64,000 nt of DNA from Hominimerdicola alba 8 (lineage in GTDB: Bacteria; Bacillota; Clostridia; Oscillospirales; Ruminococcaceae). Every line of letters starts with the position of its first letter. The first letter of the stretch is position 1. A model generated the notes under the pieces. That model was not told the origin of the DNA, did not search any database, and saw only the letters and a list, made by a program, of their open reading frames with translations. The translations under genes and the position numbers were made by a program. Location: assembly GCF_000178155.2 (NCBI RefSeq), contig NZ_ADKM02000122.1:1-64000 (forward strand), written 5' to 3'. Of this stretch, positions 11,260 through 20,407 are shown piece after piece.

Positions 11260-11841
11260 TCAGCATGTGGTGTATTTGTCGGAATAAAAATGCAGGAACT
11301 CTTCAAGACATATCCCGCTCTCAGTTATCAGCCGCGCGGCTTCCTGCCCGACATATCGATAGTGCCAGGGCTCGTAGTCTATGCCTGTCAGGTGCTCTTT
11401 CATTCTCGGATATCTGAGTATAAAACCGTACTCCTGTGCGTGGCGGCACAGCCATTTTCCCTGTTCCGTTTTGTAGAAGAATACCTCTGTGTCATCGGCT
11501 GACGGCGTACACAGGTCGGCAGCAAGACCTGTGCTGTGTTCACTGCATCCGGGAAGTGCCAGCGTCCTGCTGACAAGTGAGGTCGCTTCATTGTAGGAAA
11601 GCCCCTTGCCCATCTCGCGGCTTATCTCCCTTTCCCACAACATTTGCTGGTACTCCTCTGAACGGTAGCCCGAAAGTACACCGATGTCGATCCCGTCAGA
11701 TGATGCCGCATACAGCATCATTTCAAGGCATTCAGCAGTCTGACTTTCAAATAGCCTGCCGCACACATCTTTAAGTTTTATTTCATCGGTAAAGCCCGCA
11801 GGCAGCGGCTCGAATTTGTTTACGAGGATAAGATAGTTCAT
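11260..11841 (-). CDS. D-alanyl-D-alanine carboxypeptidase family protein (VanY-like)
   Basis: A 193-residue zinc peptidase of the VanY / peptidase M15 type. Visible motifs are LSGYRSEEYQ near residue 57, SEHSTGLAADL near residue 100 (His and Asp zinc ligands) and EPWHYRYVG near residue 157 (catalytic Glu and His). Family members trim D-Ala from peptidoglycan stems. No signal peptide or membrane span is present from the start chosen (GGAGG lies 11 bases upstream), which is unusual for a wall enzyme. It may be a cytoplasmic or atypically exported form. Confidence 0.88.
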   Translation of the reverse strand: MNYLILVNKFEPLPAGFTDEIKLKDVCGRLFESQTAECLEMMLYAASSDGIDIGVLSGYRSEEYQQMLWEREISREMGKGLSYNEATSLVSRTLALPGCSEHSTGLAADLCTPSADDTEVFFYKTEQGKWLCRHAQEYGFILRYPRMKEHLTGIDYEPWHYRYVGQEAARLITESGICLEEFLHFYSDKYTTC

Positions 11842-11870
11842 GTCAGATAAGCCTCCGTGTATTTTGTTTC

Positions 11871-12032
11871 GTGGTTATCCCGTTGACACACCACAAAAAC
11901 GGCGTTTTTACAGAACTTAAGGCGGTTGGCGTATATCTTTCCCCCGCCTGCGGCGGGGGAAAGATAACATCAACTCAGTATTTCCTCATTGATAAAGGTA
12001 TTTTGCAGTGGTGTGCTAAAGGGATAGTCATA
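11871..12032 (+). mobile_element. MITE-like element, family A, copy 1 (162 bp)
   Basis: It begins GTGGTTATCCCG and ends GGGATAGTCATA, imperfect inverted repeats of about 23 bp shared with the other copies. It is flanked by TTTTGTTTC and TTTTGTTTT, a near-perfect 9-bp target duplication. The centre holds a GC-rich hairpin (CTTTCCCCCGC...GCGGGGGAAAG). No reading frame is present, so any transposase would act in trans. Confidence 0.88.
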
Positions 12033-12116
12033 TTTTGTTTTATAGTATGCTGAGGTTAGTAAAATAGTTCGCATAAAAAAGCATGTCCCGAATATATCTG
12101 TATTGAGGTGGTTTTT

Positions 12117-13244
12117 ATGGAACTAAAAAATATATGTCTGCGGGCGCTGGCTGTCATCTGTGCGGTGTTCGTTCTGCCGATGGGGATATTTGCTTTTGCT
12201 GAAAATTCGGACAAGCTGTTTGTCATAGCCAGAGGTTCTTCAAAACTAGTGATGTTGGATAGAGCCGGTGACAAGCAGCATCGCGGCAGCAGCCTGCCTG
12301 TGGGTGCTGAGATAAACGAGTCCAACTACTGGGATATCGCCACTGCTCCCACCGAGACCGAGCCGGAGCCGACTTCTGCCGAAGTGCCAAGCCCTCTTCC
12401 CGCTGAGGATGTAAACGACCTGATACCCTACCCGACTGAACTCACTGACCATGACGGTGTTATTCAGAAATACACCTACGGTCACTATGATGACACATCG
12501 TTCTTCGACCTGCCTGGCGGCGGACAGGTGAGAAACTGTACTGACTATGACAGTGCCGAACTGCTGGAACTGAGCAAAGCAGGTCTGCCGTTTGATACGG
12601 TATATAATGACGGCGAACCTGTCATACTTATCTATCACACCCACGCCACCGAGAGTTTTGAACTCACCGACAGAGAGTGGTATGATAAAGATTTCGGCGG
12701 CAAGACCACCGAACGTGACAAGAATATAATCTCAGTGGGCGACAAGATATGCGAACAGCTTGATGCGGCAGGCATACCCTACATACATGATACGCTGGTA
12801 CACGATTATCCCAGTTATGATGATGCCTACTATTCCAGCCGTGATGCTGTGCAGAAGATACTCGCAGAATATCCGTCAATAAAGGTATGCCTTGATATCC
12901 ACCGTGACGGCATCGAACGTGAGGACGGTACACGCATTTCGCCCGTTGCCGAGATAGACGGCAGGGAGGCTGCGCAGATAATGCTGATCTCCTGCGCTGA
13001 TGACGGCAGCGGTGATCTGCCCGATTTCAGAGAGAATTTCCGTTTCGCGAGCGTTTTGCAGTCAAGACTCGAAAACGAATACCCTTGTCTTACCAGACCG
13101 ATACTTTTTGACACGCGGTTCTACAATCAGGACTTATCTACAGGTTCGCTGTTGATTGAAGTCGGCAGTCACGGCAACACCTTGGAGCAGGCGCAGTATT
13201 CGGGCGAACTGATAGGGAAGACACTGGCAGGATTATTTTTATGA
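12117..13244 (+). CDS. spoIIP: Stage II sporulation protein P
   Basis: A 375-residue protein with an N-terminal membrane anchor (residues 8-27), a Pro/Glu-rich spacer, and a SpoIIP hydrolase domain starting with VILIYHTHATESF near residue 165. KVCLDIHRDGIERED near residue 260 and SLLIEVGSHGNTLEQA near 340 are typical. SpoIIP cuts septal peptidoglycan during engulfment, with SpoIID and SpoIIM. The ATG at 12117 follows GAGGTGG. A GTG at 12108 overlaps that site and is rejected. Confidence 0.93.
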   Translation: MELKNICLRALAVICAVFVLPMGIFAFAENSDKLFVIARGSSKLVMLDRAGDKQHRGSSLPVGAEINESNYWDIATAPTETEPEPTSAEVPSPLPAEDVNDLIPYPTELTDHDGVIQKYTYGHYDDTSFFDLPGGGQVRNCTDYDSAELLELSKAGLPFDTVYNDGEPVILIYHTHATESFELTDREWYDKDFGGKTTERDKNIISVGDKICEQLDAAGIPYIHDTLVHDYPSYDDAYYSSRDAVQKILAEYPSIKVCLDIHRDGIEREDGTRISPVAEIDGREAAQIMLISCADDGSGDLPDFRENFRFASVLQSRLENEYPCLTRPILFDTRFYNQDLSTGSLLIEVGSHGNTLEQAQYSGELIGKTLAGLFL

Positions 13245-13247
13245 TCA

Positions 13248-13368
13248 TGGTTATCCCGCCGAAACACTTTATTATAGTGATTCAACTTTTCAGCGAGCAT
13301 TGACAATAGCAGGCGGTTTTCTTTGTTATACCTTCATTTTTTAGTGGCGTATCAAAGGGAGGACCATA
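13248..13368. mobile_element. Degenerate copy of MITE-like family A
   Basis: GGTTATCCCGCCGA at the left and GTGGCGTATCAAAGGGAGGACCATA at the right resemble the family A ends with several mismatches. The centre is unrelated and no target duplication is visible. It is probably an old copy. Confidence 0.4.
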
Positions 13369-13413
13369 TTCCTGATTTACTCAAAAAGTCAAGACAGATA
13401 TGAAAAATCATGC

Positions 13414-13439
13414 TATAATATAGCCATAGTAACGTTACT
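13414..13439 (+). promoter_or_regulatory. Promoter -10 and palindromic operator of the AraC-GGDEF gene
   Basis: TATAAT at 13414-13419 has a weak -35 (AAGACA) 17 bases upstream. The perfect 12-base palindrome AGTAACGTTACT at 13428-13439 overlaps the expected transcription start, so it may be an operator. Confidence 0.55.
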
Positions 13440-13464
13440 GATATCATAAAGGGAGTGAAAACAT

Positions 13465-14313
13465 ATGACAGCTAATGAAGAACAGAGATTTGATCACGGT
13501 TTTGCAACGTTCGTAACTGCACTGGGCTATATCGAAAGTCACCTCTGTGAGGAGATAACGCAGGAAGATATAGCTGCTGATTGTTACGTGTCACTGTCCT
13601 CGCTGCAAAAGACATGGAAATACTGCACACACTACAGCATAAAGGAATATATCCAGAAACGCCGCCTGACACTTGCAGGCCGCGACCTTATGGAGAATGA
13701 CATCTCGGTGCTCGAAGCTGCCATGAAATACGGTTATAACTCCCACGAAGTCTTCACGCGCGCCTTTACTAAGGTATGGGGCGTGTCGCCATCAAAGTTC
13801 AGAAAACATTGGAAAGGGGACTGTGGTCTTTATCCCGCCCTTAATCCCGAATATGTTGAAAGGAATGATTATATGAGAGTTAAAAAATACGATATCAGCG
13901 AATTCTATGATTATCTTAGAACACAGACAGGTACATTCGTCCTCTGTTTTGATGTTATCAGCCTTATGCCGATAAACGATCAGCTCGGCAGAGAAGCGGG
14001 CGACAAGGTAATACTTGAATCCTTCCGCAGGATAAATGAGGCTGCCGAAGATAATATGATATGTCTGAGGCTTGGCGGAGATGAGTTTGCCATGATAACC
14101 GAGAGCCGTGACCCCGATGAAGTTACAGCGATCGCGGAGAAAGTCATCTCACAGAACGGCAATAAGGTGCCGTATTCAGGCGGCGAGGTCGCGGTGGCTC
14201 TTCGCTGCGGTGCCATAAGGATAGGTGAACATTTGAAATACTCGGTGCTTTGCAATGATTTCAACGAAGTCATGGAGAAGGCAAGAGAGTCCGGCAAGAT
14301 GGAGTTTATGTGA
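13465..14313 (+). CDS. AraC-type HTH protein fused to a GGDEF domain
   Basis: A 282-residue fusion. Residues 15-115 form an AraC/XylS double helix-turn-helix, with SVLEAAMKYGYNSHEVFTRAF as the signature region, here covering about residues 78-98. Residues 140-280 form a diguanylate-cyclase-like domain with an intact GGDEF (LRLGGDEFAM near residue 202). The combination suggests a DNA-binding protein that makes or binds c-di-GMP. The N-terminal part of the cyclase fold looks shortened, so activity is uncertain. A palindrome over its own promoter hints at autoregulation. Confidence 0.85.
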   Translation: MTANEEQRFDHGFATFVTALGYIESHLCEEITQEDIAADCYVSLSSLQKTWKYCTHYSIKEYIQKRRLTLAGRDLMENDISVLEAAMKYGYNSHEVFTRAFTKVWGVSPSKFRKHWKGDCGLYPALNPEYVERNDYMRVKKYDISEFYDYLRTQTGTFVLCFDVISLMPINDQLGREAGDKVILESFRRINEAAEDNMICLRLGGDEFAMITESRDPDEVTAIAEKVISQNGNKVPYSGGEVAVALRCGAIRIGEHLKYSVLCNDFNEVMEKARESGKMEFM

Positions 14314-14337
14314 TATCACGTTAAAGAGGTGTTGACA

Positions 14338-14780
14338 TGCGCAGCAGAAGTCTGGCTTTTGTGATAAGAAACAGGAAAATATTGGTTGAAAAACTGTGCT
14401 ATGACGGTCGCATTTTTTATTCGATACCCGGCGGCGGAATTGAAGCAGGTGAAACGCCTGAGCAGGCTGCGCTGCGTGAACTTTACGAAGAATGTGGTCT
14501 GAAAGGGGAAATAAAACGAAAACTCACAGAGATATACAAAGCAGACGGAAGTACAGAACATGTCTTTGAGGTAAATGTACCTGATGACCTGACACCGATA
14601 GTCGGATACGACCCGGAAGAACCGGCAAATGCGCAGCCCATAATGGACGTTGGCTGGCTGGCACTGAATGAAATGTCAGAAAAAGATCGTGCTTTCATGT
14701 GGGCTTACGGTCTGATGGAAGCAGATGGCTTCTTTGATGAACTTCTTAGCTGGGGAGATGCTGTAAGCTATCCTATATGA
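14338..14780 (+). CDS. Nudix hydrolase
   Basis: A Nudix-fold protein of about 147 residues (start codon ATG near 14337) with a complete Nudix box: GGGIEAGETPEQAALRELYEE followed by CGL (residues about 37-60). The family hydrolyses nucleoside diphosphate derivatives, and the substrate cannot be read from the sequence. It follows the AraC-GGDEF gene by 23 bases with an AAAGAGGTG ribosome binding site and may be cotranscribed with it. Confidence 0.9.
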
Positions 14781-14815
14781 AAAAACGCAGTCCGTTAAGG
14801 CGGGCTGCGTTTTTG
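14781..14815. terminator. Bidirectional terminator between the Nudix and lipoprotein genes
   Basis: AAAAACGCAG pairs with CTGCGTTTTT, with further pairing inside. A and T runs on both sides suit both converging genes. Confidence 0.85.
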
Positions 14816-15799
14816 CTATTTCTTTTTAAAAAGACCTCTTAACCAGTATAATACTATGAACAATGCCACCACCAGAGTTACCAGAATTATCCCCAGTGCG
14901 GGATTGAGTGTGTCTTTATAGATGTCATTAATGGTCGATGCAGGAGCGCTGTTGACTTTCTTTTCGTCTGAGCCGCTTTCGTCTGATGCGGCGCGGATCA
15001 CGTTTACAGTGTACACGGTCGAACTTCCATTGGCAGAAGTAACGGTGACAGTCCTCAAATTGCTGCCGACTGCCAGTTCGTCACTGCCCGTGTAGGATAT
15101 CACATCGTTATCGTCTGACGCTGTGCCGCTCAGCTGTGCGCTCTCAGCCGAATACGCCGCATAGACAGTGTACTCAAATACATCGGGTGAAAAAGCAGGC
15201 GTCAGCAGACCTGCGGTACAGCTAAGGTCTGAAAGAGTGCCTGAAGATGCCTGATGTTCAGGTTCTTCTTCTGTTGATGGAGTCACTGCTTCGGTTTCGG
15301 CAGATGAGTCGTTCTCTTCTGTGTATTCGGGCGATGGTACAGCAAGCGATCCATCCGGTGATCCTGTTTCTTCAGACTCCCCGCCATAGTCATCTACATG
15401 AACATACGCCACCGCTGACGGCTGTGACAGAACTATGCCGTCAGTCGAGAAAACATATCCGTTAGAGAGTGAAACTGTGCAGTCACCCTCACCGACCGCC
15501 ACGAAAGTAAGCTGACATTCAACGGTATCAGGTGAAACAACAGGAAAGGCGTTCAGCGTAAGAAAACCGCCGCCGCCCACAGCGTCGCCGCCAACATATT
15601 CGATAACGCTGTCATCATATTCTACAGAAGTCTGCATATAACCGATGTTTTCATCAGAATATACATTTATGCCGACAGTAAAAGTGTCACCTGCATTGGT
15701 CGTGCCGTCAACTGTGATGCTGTCATATGTATCTGCGCAGGCAGTAAGCGGAAACAGTGCGGCTGTCAGCAACAGTGCGGTGATAGCTTTCAGCTTCAT
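14816..15799 (-). CDS. Cohesin-like surface lipoprotein with C-terminal membrane anchor
   Basis: A 327-residue exported protein. The signal peptide ends in a lipobox (PLTAC, residues 17-21). Residues 25-140 resemble a cohesin module: TNAGDTFTVGINVYSDENIG, then MQTSVEYDDSVIEYVGG, then DTVECQLTFVAVGEGDC. A Ser/Glu-rich linker (about 145-190) leads to a cadherin-like beta-sandwich repeat (LSDLSCTAGLLTPAFSPDVF). A final hydrophobic segment (ILVTLVVALFIVLYWL) ends in KKK. Cohesins bind dockerins, and dockerin proteins are encoded in this window, so it may be a cell-surface dock. The cohesin assignment is by eye. Confidence 0.7.
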   Translation of the reverse strand: MKLKAITALLLTAALFPLTACADTYDSITVDGTTNAGDTFTVGINVYSDENIGYMQTSVEYDDSVIEYVGGDAVGGGGFLTLNAFPVVSPDTVECQLTFVAVGEGDCTVSLSNGYVFSTDGIVLSQPSAVAYVHVDDYGGESEETGSPDGSLAVPSPEYTEENDSSAETEAVTPSTEEEPEHQASSGTLSDLSCTAGLLTPAFSPDVFEYTVYAAYSAESAQLSGTASDDNDVISYTGSDELAVGSNLRTVTVTSANGSSTVYTVNVIRAASDESGSDEKKVNSAPASTINDIYKDTLNPALGIILVTLVVALFIVLYWLRGLFKKK

Positions 15800-15849
15800 T
15801 TTTAACTCTCCTTTGTTTTTTCTAATTATACATCACTTTTTTCCGCAGG

Positions 15850-16743
15850 TCAACCGTTTTCATATTCTTTGAGCAGTTTTTTCATAAAGCTGTCAGTTTT
15901 GTAAAAACCTGAGCGGTTATATCTGTGCAGTCCGAAAAGACATTCGCTGTCACCTTTGACGATGTAATTCGGCATCTCCTCGACTCCCATCGAGGCTTCA
16001 AAACCAAGTCCTTTGACAATGTTTTCTGCTTCGGGGCTGATGAACCCGTAGGGATATGTAAAGCAGTTTGGCTTGAAAGCACAGTTCTGGTCGAACAGCT
16101 TTTGCAGACCTTCGATATCTGTCAGCAGTGCATGCTGATATTCTGCATCGTTCTCGCCATCTTTCCTAAGAATGCCTCTGCGGTCATCAAGGCTGTGCAT
16201 ATCGTAGCTGTGATTGCAGAACTCATAATATCCGCTTTCACGCATCTCGTTTATGTCACACCACCTAAGATATGAATATGCCGCAGACGGCATGTCACCA
16301 CTCTCGGAGGCATCAAGCGTATATGAACCCACAACAGAGATAGTCGCTTTGAAATCCTCTTTTTTCAGCAGACCGATAAGGTATTCATAATTGTTGTAAC
16401 AACCGTCATCAAATGTCAAGATAATCGGCTTGTCAGGAAGTTCTCCATTGTAGTTTACAAATCTTATCAGGTCGTTGACGAAAACAGGCGTAAAGCTATT
16501 TTGCTTGAGCCACTCTATATCAGCCTCTATCTGGTCAAGACTGACCACGTATTCACCGCACTTGTCACCGTCAAGCGTTATACTGTGATACATTATTATT
16601 GGTACAGGTATACCATCGGTCTTTTGGTGCTTTTCTTCCTGCTGAGGTGCCGCAAAAGTGCTTTTTATCCCCGCTCCTACTGCTGCAGCGATAGTCAGCA
16701 GCACCGCCGCCATCACCTTGTTCAGCTTTATGGTCTTGAACAT
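15850..16743 (-). CDS. Polysaccharide deacetylase family protein
   Basis: A 297-residue exported or membrane-anchored NodB-homology enzyme. After an N-terminal hydrophobic segment (residues 10-30) comes [13 protein letters not shown], then [12 protein letters not shown] near residue 110 (motif 1 with catalytic Asp) and [12 protein letters not shown] near residue 185 (metal-binding His). Relatives remove acetyl groups from peptidoglycan or xylan. It lies 50 bases downstream of nothing on its strand and upstream of the cohesin-like lipoprotein gene (gap 50 bases), so the two may form an operon. The start follows GGAGG. Confidence 0.9.
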   Translation of the reverse strand: MFKTIKLNKVMAAVLLTIAAAVGAGIKSTFAAPQQEEKHQKTDGIPVPIIMYHSITLDGDKCGEYVVSLDQIEADIEWLKQNSFTPVFVNDLIRFVNYNGELPDKPIILTFDDGCYNNYEYLIGLLKKEDFKATISVVGSYTLDASESGDMPSAAYSYLRWCDINEMRESGYYEFCNHSYDMHSLDDRRGILRKDGENDAEYQHALLTDIEGLQKLFDQNCAFKPNCFTYPYGFISPEAENIVKGLGFEASMGVEEMPNYIVKGDSECLFGLHRYNRSGFYKTDSFMKKLLKEYENG

Positions 16744-16832
16744 TTTCTTACCTCCGGATCATGTTTATTGTATCGTTTTATAGTTTATATGCAGATGCTC
16801 CAAAAAAAATTCAAAAAAATTGCATTTCGCTC

Positions 16833-16861
16833 TTGAAAAAATTGTGCAAATATGATATACT
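16833..16861 (+). promoter_or_regulatory. Promoter of the chemotaxis receptor gene
   Basis: TTGAAA and TATACT with a 17-base spacer, about 65 bases ahead of the start codon. Confidence 0.7.
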
Positions 16862-16925
16862 TTTAATTAGACGTAAAGGGATTTTAAGCGTTTTGATAAA
16901 TTTTTTAACGGGAGGCTTTCGGACT

Positions 16926-19040
16926 ATGAAAACCATACGTACAAAATTGATGCTGATAATGTTCGTTGCTGCACTGGTCATAATATCTGTGCTGGATTTT
17001 GTCGCTATCAAAGCGATCGACCGAACCACGAAGAACACGCTTGTCAGTTCGGCAAAACCGCTGTCTGTTCAGGGTTCAAAGAATTTCAACAACTCTGTTC
17101 AGGAGTATGTGATAGACCTGACGCAGGGCGCTAAATCCTCGTCATTCTCTACCGCTTCCACAGAACAGGGCATGCTTGGCGTGCTGAGAAGTGAGTTCCC
17201 CGAAGAAGTGCGTGAAAAGATCTCGGTTTCTGTGCTGTGGGCTGATGGTTCGATCATGTGCAGCGATGACAAGGAAAAAGCCGCAGCTGTCACCAAAGAA
17301 GATGTTGCAATGGCAGTCAAAGACCTTCAGCCTGTTATCAGTAACTTCTTTACTCTCACCGATGCTGACGGCAAGGAACAGCAAGTTTTCTATGTGCTGC
17401 AGGCTGTGCCTAAATCGGGCAACAGTGTGGTGACTGTAGCGATGATCGAGTCATCGGTGTTCGATGATGTTTTCACGAATACTGCAACGGGCGGCAACGG
17501 CTTTGCATTCATCATCGACAGCAGCGGCAAGATACTTATGCAGTCAAATAACGACAGCGGTCTTAAAAATGTGAATGTTCTTACCTCTGCCGAAAGTGAC
17601 AAAGCGTTCAGATCATTTGCTGCGGCAGCAAATAATATCATCGATAAAAAAGATACTTCAGGTGAGTACACCTATGGCGGACACGATTATGTCTACGGTT
17701 CGTCAAATACGAACTATTTCAATTCCATCATGGTATATGCGCTTACTCCCGATGATTTCAGCGATGCTACCGCGACTACGCTCAGAAGCATAATTATTAT
17801 CGCAGTCATACTGCTGGTGCTGACTGTCATCAGTTCCATGATATTCTCCATGAGGATATCCAAGCCCATCGTTTCGGCAACCACACGTATCCGTCAGCTG
17901 GCACAGGGCAATCTTTCTGCACCTGTTGATGTCTGGTATTCAAAGGATGAACTTGGCGTGCTCACAAGTTCGCTGGAAGAAACTATCGTCTGCTTAAGAC
18001 AGTATATCAATCTGATAACCCTTGCACTCAACCAGATATCTGACGGCAACCTCTGCCACCGAATGGAAGGCACTTTCAAGGGCGATTTCCAGCAGATAAA
18101 GAATACCTTCAACGAGATACTCAATTCGCTGTCAGATACTTTCGCTTCCATAAATACCGCCGCCGAGCAGGTAAATACCGGTGCGGTGCAGGTGTCTAAT
18201 TCGGCACAGTCGGTATCACAGGGTTCGACCCAACAGGCTTCCGCCATCGAAGAGCTTTCTGTTACCCTTAAAGATGTTTCAAAACAGGTAGAGCAGAACG
18301 CAAACGATGCGAAGAATGCCAACACGATAGTCGGCAGAAATGCTGATGCGATCGGTACCTGTAACGACGATATGACAAACATGCTCGATGCTATCAACGA
18401 GATAAGGATATCTTCCGACGAGATATCCAAGATAATCAAGGTCATAGATGAGATAGCGTTCCAGACCAACATACTTGCACTCAATGCCGCAGTTGAAGCT
18501 GCGCGTGAGGGTTCTAAAGGCTTTGGCGTTGTCGCTGATGAAGTAAGAAGACTTGCTTCACGTTCGGCTGAGGCGGCAAAGCAGACGGCATCGCTTATCG
18601 AAAATTCTTCTGCCGCTGTTTCAAAGGGCTCGCAGATAGCTGAAAAGACCGCTGAGTCGCTGGGCAGTATAGTCGAGGGTTCTGCTGAGATACAGTCGCT
18701 TGTCAAGAACATCTCGGAAGCATCGGAAGCACAGACAGAAGCTATCGCACAGATAAACACAGGTCTTGTACAGATATCTTCAGTCGTTTCGGCAAACACT
18801 TCTGCATCTGTCGGCACTGCATCAGCCAGTGAGGAACTTTCCAGCCAGTCGCTCATACTCAAGAACATGATAGCAAGGTTTAAGCTGAGCGATGAAGAAA
18901 AGCCCACGAGCGGCGTTATGAAGTATGACTATTCGGTACCCGATGACGAACCTGCCGGACTTGATAACAGCGTGTCGGCTCTGATGGGGGCTGATTACGA
19001 TGATGAAGGATTCACAGATGACAGTGATGATAAGTATTGA
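16926..19040 (+). CDS. Methyl-accepting chemotaxis protein
   Basis: A 704-residue receptor. It has a first membrane span at residues 8-30, a Cache-type extracellular sensor (about 35-280), a second span ([20 protein letters not shown] near residue 290), a HAMP domain, and a long coiled-coil signalling domain. The conserved hairpin tip is [20 protein letters not shown] near residue 520, followed by [13 protein letters not shown]. It senses an unknown ligand and signals to CheA/CheW. The start at 16926 follows GGGAGG. No motility or che genes are nearby. Confidence 0.94.
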   Translation: MKTIRTKLMLIMFVAALVIISVLDFVAIKAIDRTTKNTLVSSAKPLSVQGSKNFNNSVQEYVIDLTQGAKSSSFSTASTEQGMLGVLRSEFPEEVREKISVSVLWADGSIMCSDDKEKAAAVTKEDVAMAVKDLQPVISNFFTLTDADGKEQQVFYVLQAVPKSGNSVVTVAMIESSVFDDVFTNTATGGNGFAFIIDSSGKILMQSNNDSGLKNVNVLTSAESDKAFRSFAAAANNIIDKKDTSGEYTYGGHDYVYGSSNTNYFNSIMVYALTPDDFSDATATTLRSIIIIAVILLVLTVISSMIFSMRISKPIVSATTRIRQLAQGNLSAPVDVWYSKDELGVLTSSLEETIVCLRQYINLITLALNQISDGNLCHRMEGTFKGDFQQIKNTFNEILNSLSDTFASINTAAEQVNTGAVQVSNSAQSVSQGSTQQASAIEELSVTLKDVSKQVEQNANDAKNANTIVGRNADAIGTCNDDMTNMLDAINEIRISSDEISKIIKVIDEIAFQTNILALNAAVEAAREGSKGFGVVADEVRRLASRSAEAAKQTASLIENSSAAVSKGSQIAEKTAESLGSIVEGSAEIQSLVKNISEASEAQTEAIAQINTGLVQISSVVSANTSASVGTASASEELSSQSLILKNMIARFKLSDEEKPTSGVMKYDYSVPDDEPAGLDNSVSALMGADYDDEGFTDDSDDKY

Positions 19041-19045
19041 TAAAC

Positions 19046-19205
19046 GTGGTTATCCCGCTGACACACCACCAAAACGGCGGTTTTACAGAACTTAAGGCGG
19101 TTGGCGTATATTTTTCCCCCGCCGCAGGCGGGGGAAAGATATGGGGAGCTCAATTATCCTTTTGTTTACAGCATTTTCAACTGGTGTGCTAAAGGGATAG
19201 TCATA
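19046..19205 (+). mobile_element. MITE-like element, family A, copy 2 (160 bp)
   Basis: Same ends as copy 1 (GTGGTTATCCCG...GGGATAGTCATA), flanked by TTGATAAAC and TTGATAAAT as a 9-bp target duplication with one mismatch. The central hairpin CCCCCGCCGCAGGCGGGGG is present. It sits between the chemotaxis receptor and phosphofructokinase genes. Confidence 0.9.
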
Positions 19206-19237
19206 TTGATAAATAATTGGGAAAGGAATTGATAAAA

Positions 19238-20311
19238 ATGAAAAGAAGAATAGGCATACTCACCAGCGGCGGTGACTGTCCCGGGCTTAATGCTACTATC
19301 AGAGGTGTGGCAAAAGCATGTTACGAAAAGTTTGGTGATGATGTTGAGATAATCGGCATACACGATGGTTACTATGGTCTGATAAACGGACTCTGCAAAG
19401 AGATGAAGCAGTCTGATTTCTCAGGTATCCTCACCACAGGCGGCACTATCTTCGGTACAAAGCGTACTCCTTTCAAGATGATGCAGGTCATCGAGGACGA
19501 CAATGTTGATAAGGTAAAGGCAATGAAAGCGACCTATAAAAAGCAGAAGCTGGACTGCCTGCTGACACTGGGCGGCAACGGCACACATAAGACCGCAAAT
19601 CTGCTCTCTACTGAGGGGCTGAATGTTATCGGTCTGCCTAAGACCATCGACAATGATATCTGGGGCACCAGCGTGACTTTCGGCTTCCATACCGCTGTTG
19701 ACACCGCTACCGATGTCATTGACAGACTCCATTCCACCGCTAATTCTCACGGCAGGATACTTGTTGCTGAGATAATGGGCAACAAGGCAGGCTGGCTGAC
19801 TCTCTATTCCGGCATCGCAGGCGGTGCTGACATGATAGTCATACCGGAGATACCATATGATATAGATAAACTTGCCGAAGCCTGCGAAAAGCGCGATTCA
19901 AAGGGTTTCTCCATAATGGCTGTGGCAGAAGGCGCATTCGATAAGGCTGAGGCTAAGATGAAGAAGAAGGAACGTGCTAAGGCTCGTGCCGAACAGGGCT
20001 TGACCACCGCAACTTCCCGAATCGCCAAGCAGATAGAGCAGATGACAGGCAGAGAAACAAGGGTCTGCATACCGGGTCACATGCTTCGCGGCGGCAGTCC
20101 GTCAGCTTATGACAGAGTGCTGGCTACCAAGTTCGGCGTACATGCGGCAGAACTGGTGGCTAAGGAGAAGTATGGCTATGCTGTTGCCATGATAAAGGAA
20201 GTTGTTTCCGAAAACAAGCTGGAAGACGTTGCAGGCAAGACAAAGTTCGTGCCTGAGGACGACCAGATGGTAAAATATGCAAAGGCGCTGGGCGTTTCAT
20301 TTGGTGACTGA
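19238..20311 (+). CDS. 6-phosphofructokinase
   Basis: A 357-residue phosphofructokinase, phosphorylating fructose 6-phosphate in glycolysis. Motifs are ILTSGGDCPGLNATIRG (residues 6-22), LLTLGGNGTHKTAN near 107 and GLPKTIDNDIWGT near 133. The donor-selecting positions are mixed: glycine in GGNGT, where pyrophosphate enzymes have Asp, but lysine in PKTIDND, where many pyrophosphate enzymes also have Lys. ATP versus pyrophosphate use is therefore not decided. The ATG at 19238 is ten bases after GAAAGGA. Confidence 0.93.
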   Translation: MKRRIGILTSGGDCPGLNATIRGVAKACYEKFGDDVEIIGIHDGYYGLINGLCKEMKQSDFSGILTTGGTIFGTKRTPFKMMQVIEDDNVDKVKAMKATYKKQKLDCLLTLGGNGTHKTANLLSTEGLNVIGLPKTIDNDIWGTSVTFGFHTAVDTATDVIDRLHSTANSHGRILVAEIMGNKAGWLTLYSGIAGGADMIVIPEIPYDIDKLAEACEKRDSKGFSIMAVAEGAFDKAEAKMKKKERAKARAEQGLTTATSRIAKQIEQMTGRETRVCIPGHMLRGGSPSAYDRVLATKFGVHAAELVAKEKYGYAVAMIKEVVSENKLEDVAGKTKFVPEDDQMVKYAKALGVSFGD

Positions 20312-20322
20312 TAAAATTTTTT

Positions 20323-20355
20323 CCCGACATTTCCTGTGAAGTGTCGGGATATTTC
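20323..20355 (+). terminator. Terminator after phosphofructokinase
   Basis: CCCGACA pairs with TGTCGGG around a 12-base loop, followed by ATATTTCTT. The T-run is imperfect. Confidence 0.6.
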
Positions 20356-20407
20356 TTGCGCTGTGATGTTTTTTGTGGTATAATAAACATGGTAAGGAGG
20401 AATGAAA

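Noticed and set aside
12028-12050. MITE end providing a sigma-E -35 box (TCATATT) for spoIIP
   Set aside because: No acceptable -10 element lies at the right distance, so the match is probably chance.
17894-18907. 337-codon minus-strand frame opposite the chemotaxis receptor
   Set aside because: Its composition (runs of Ser and Ala) is the mirror of the receptor's heptad coding. No start signals are present.
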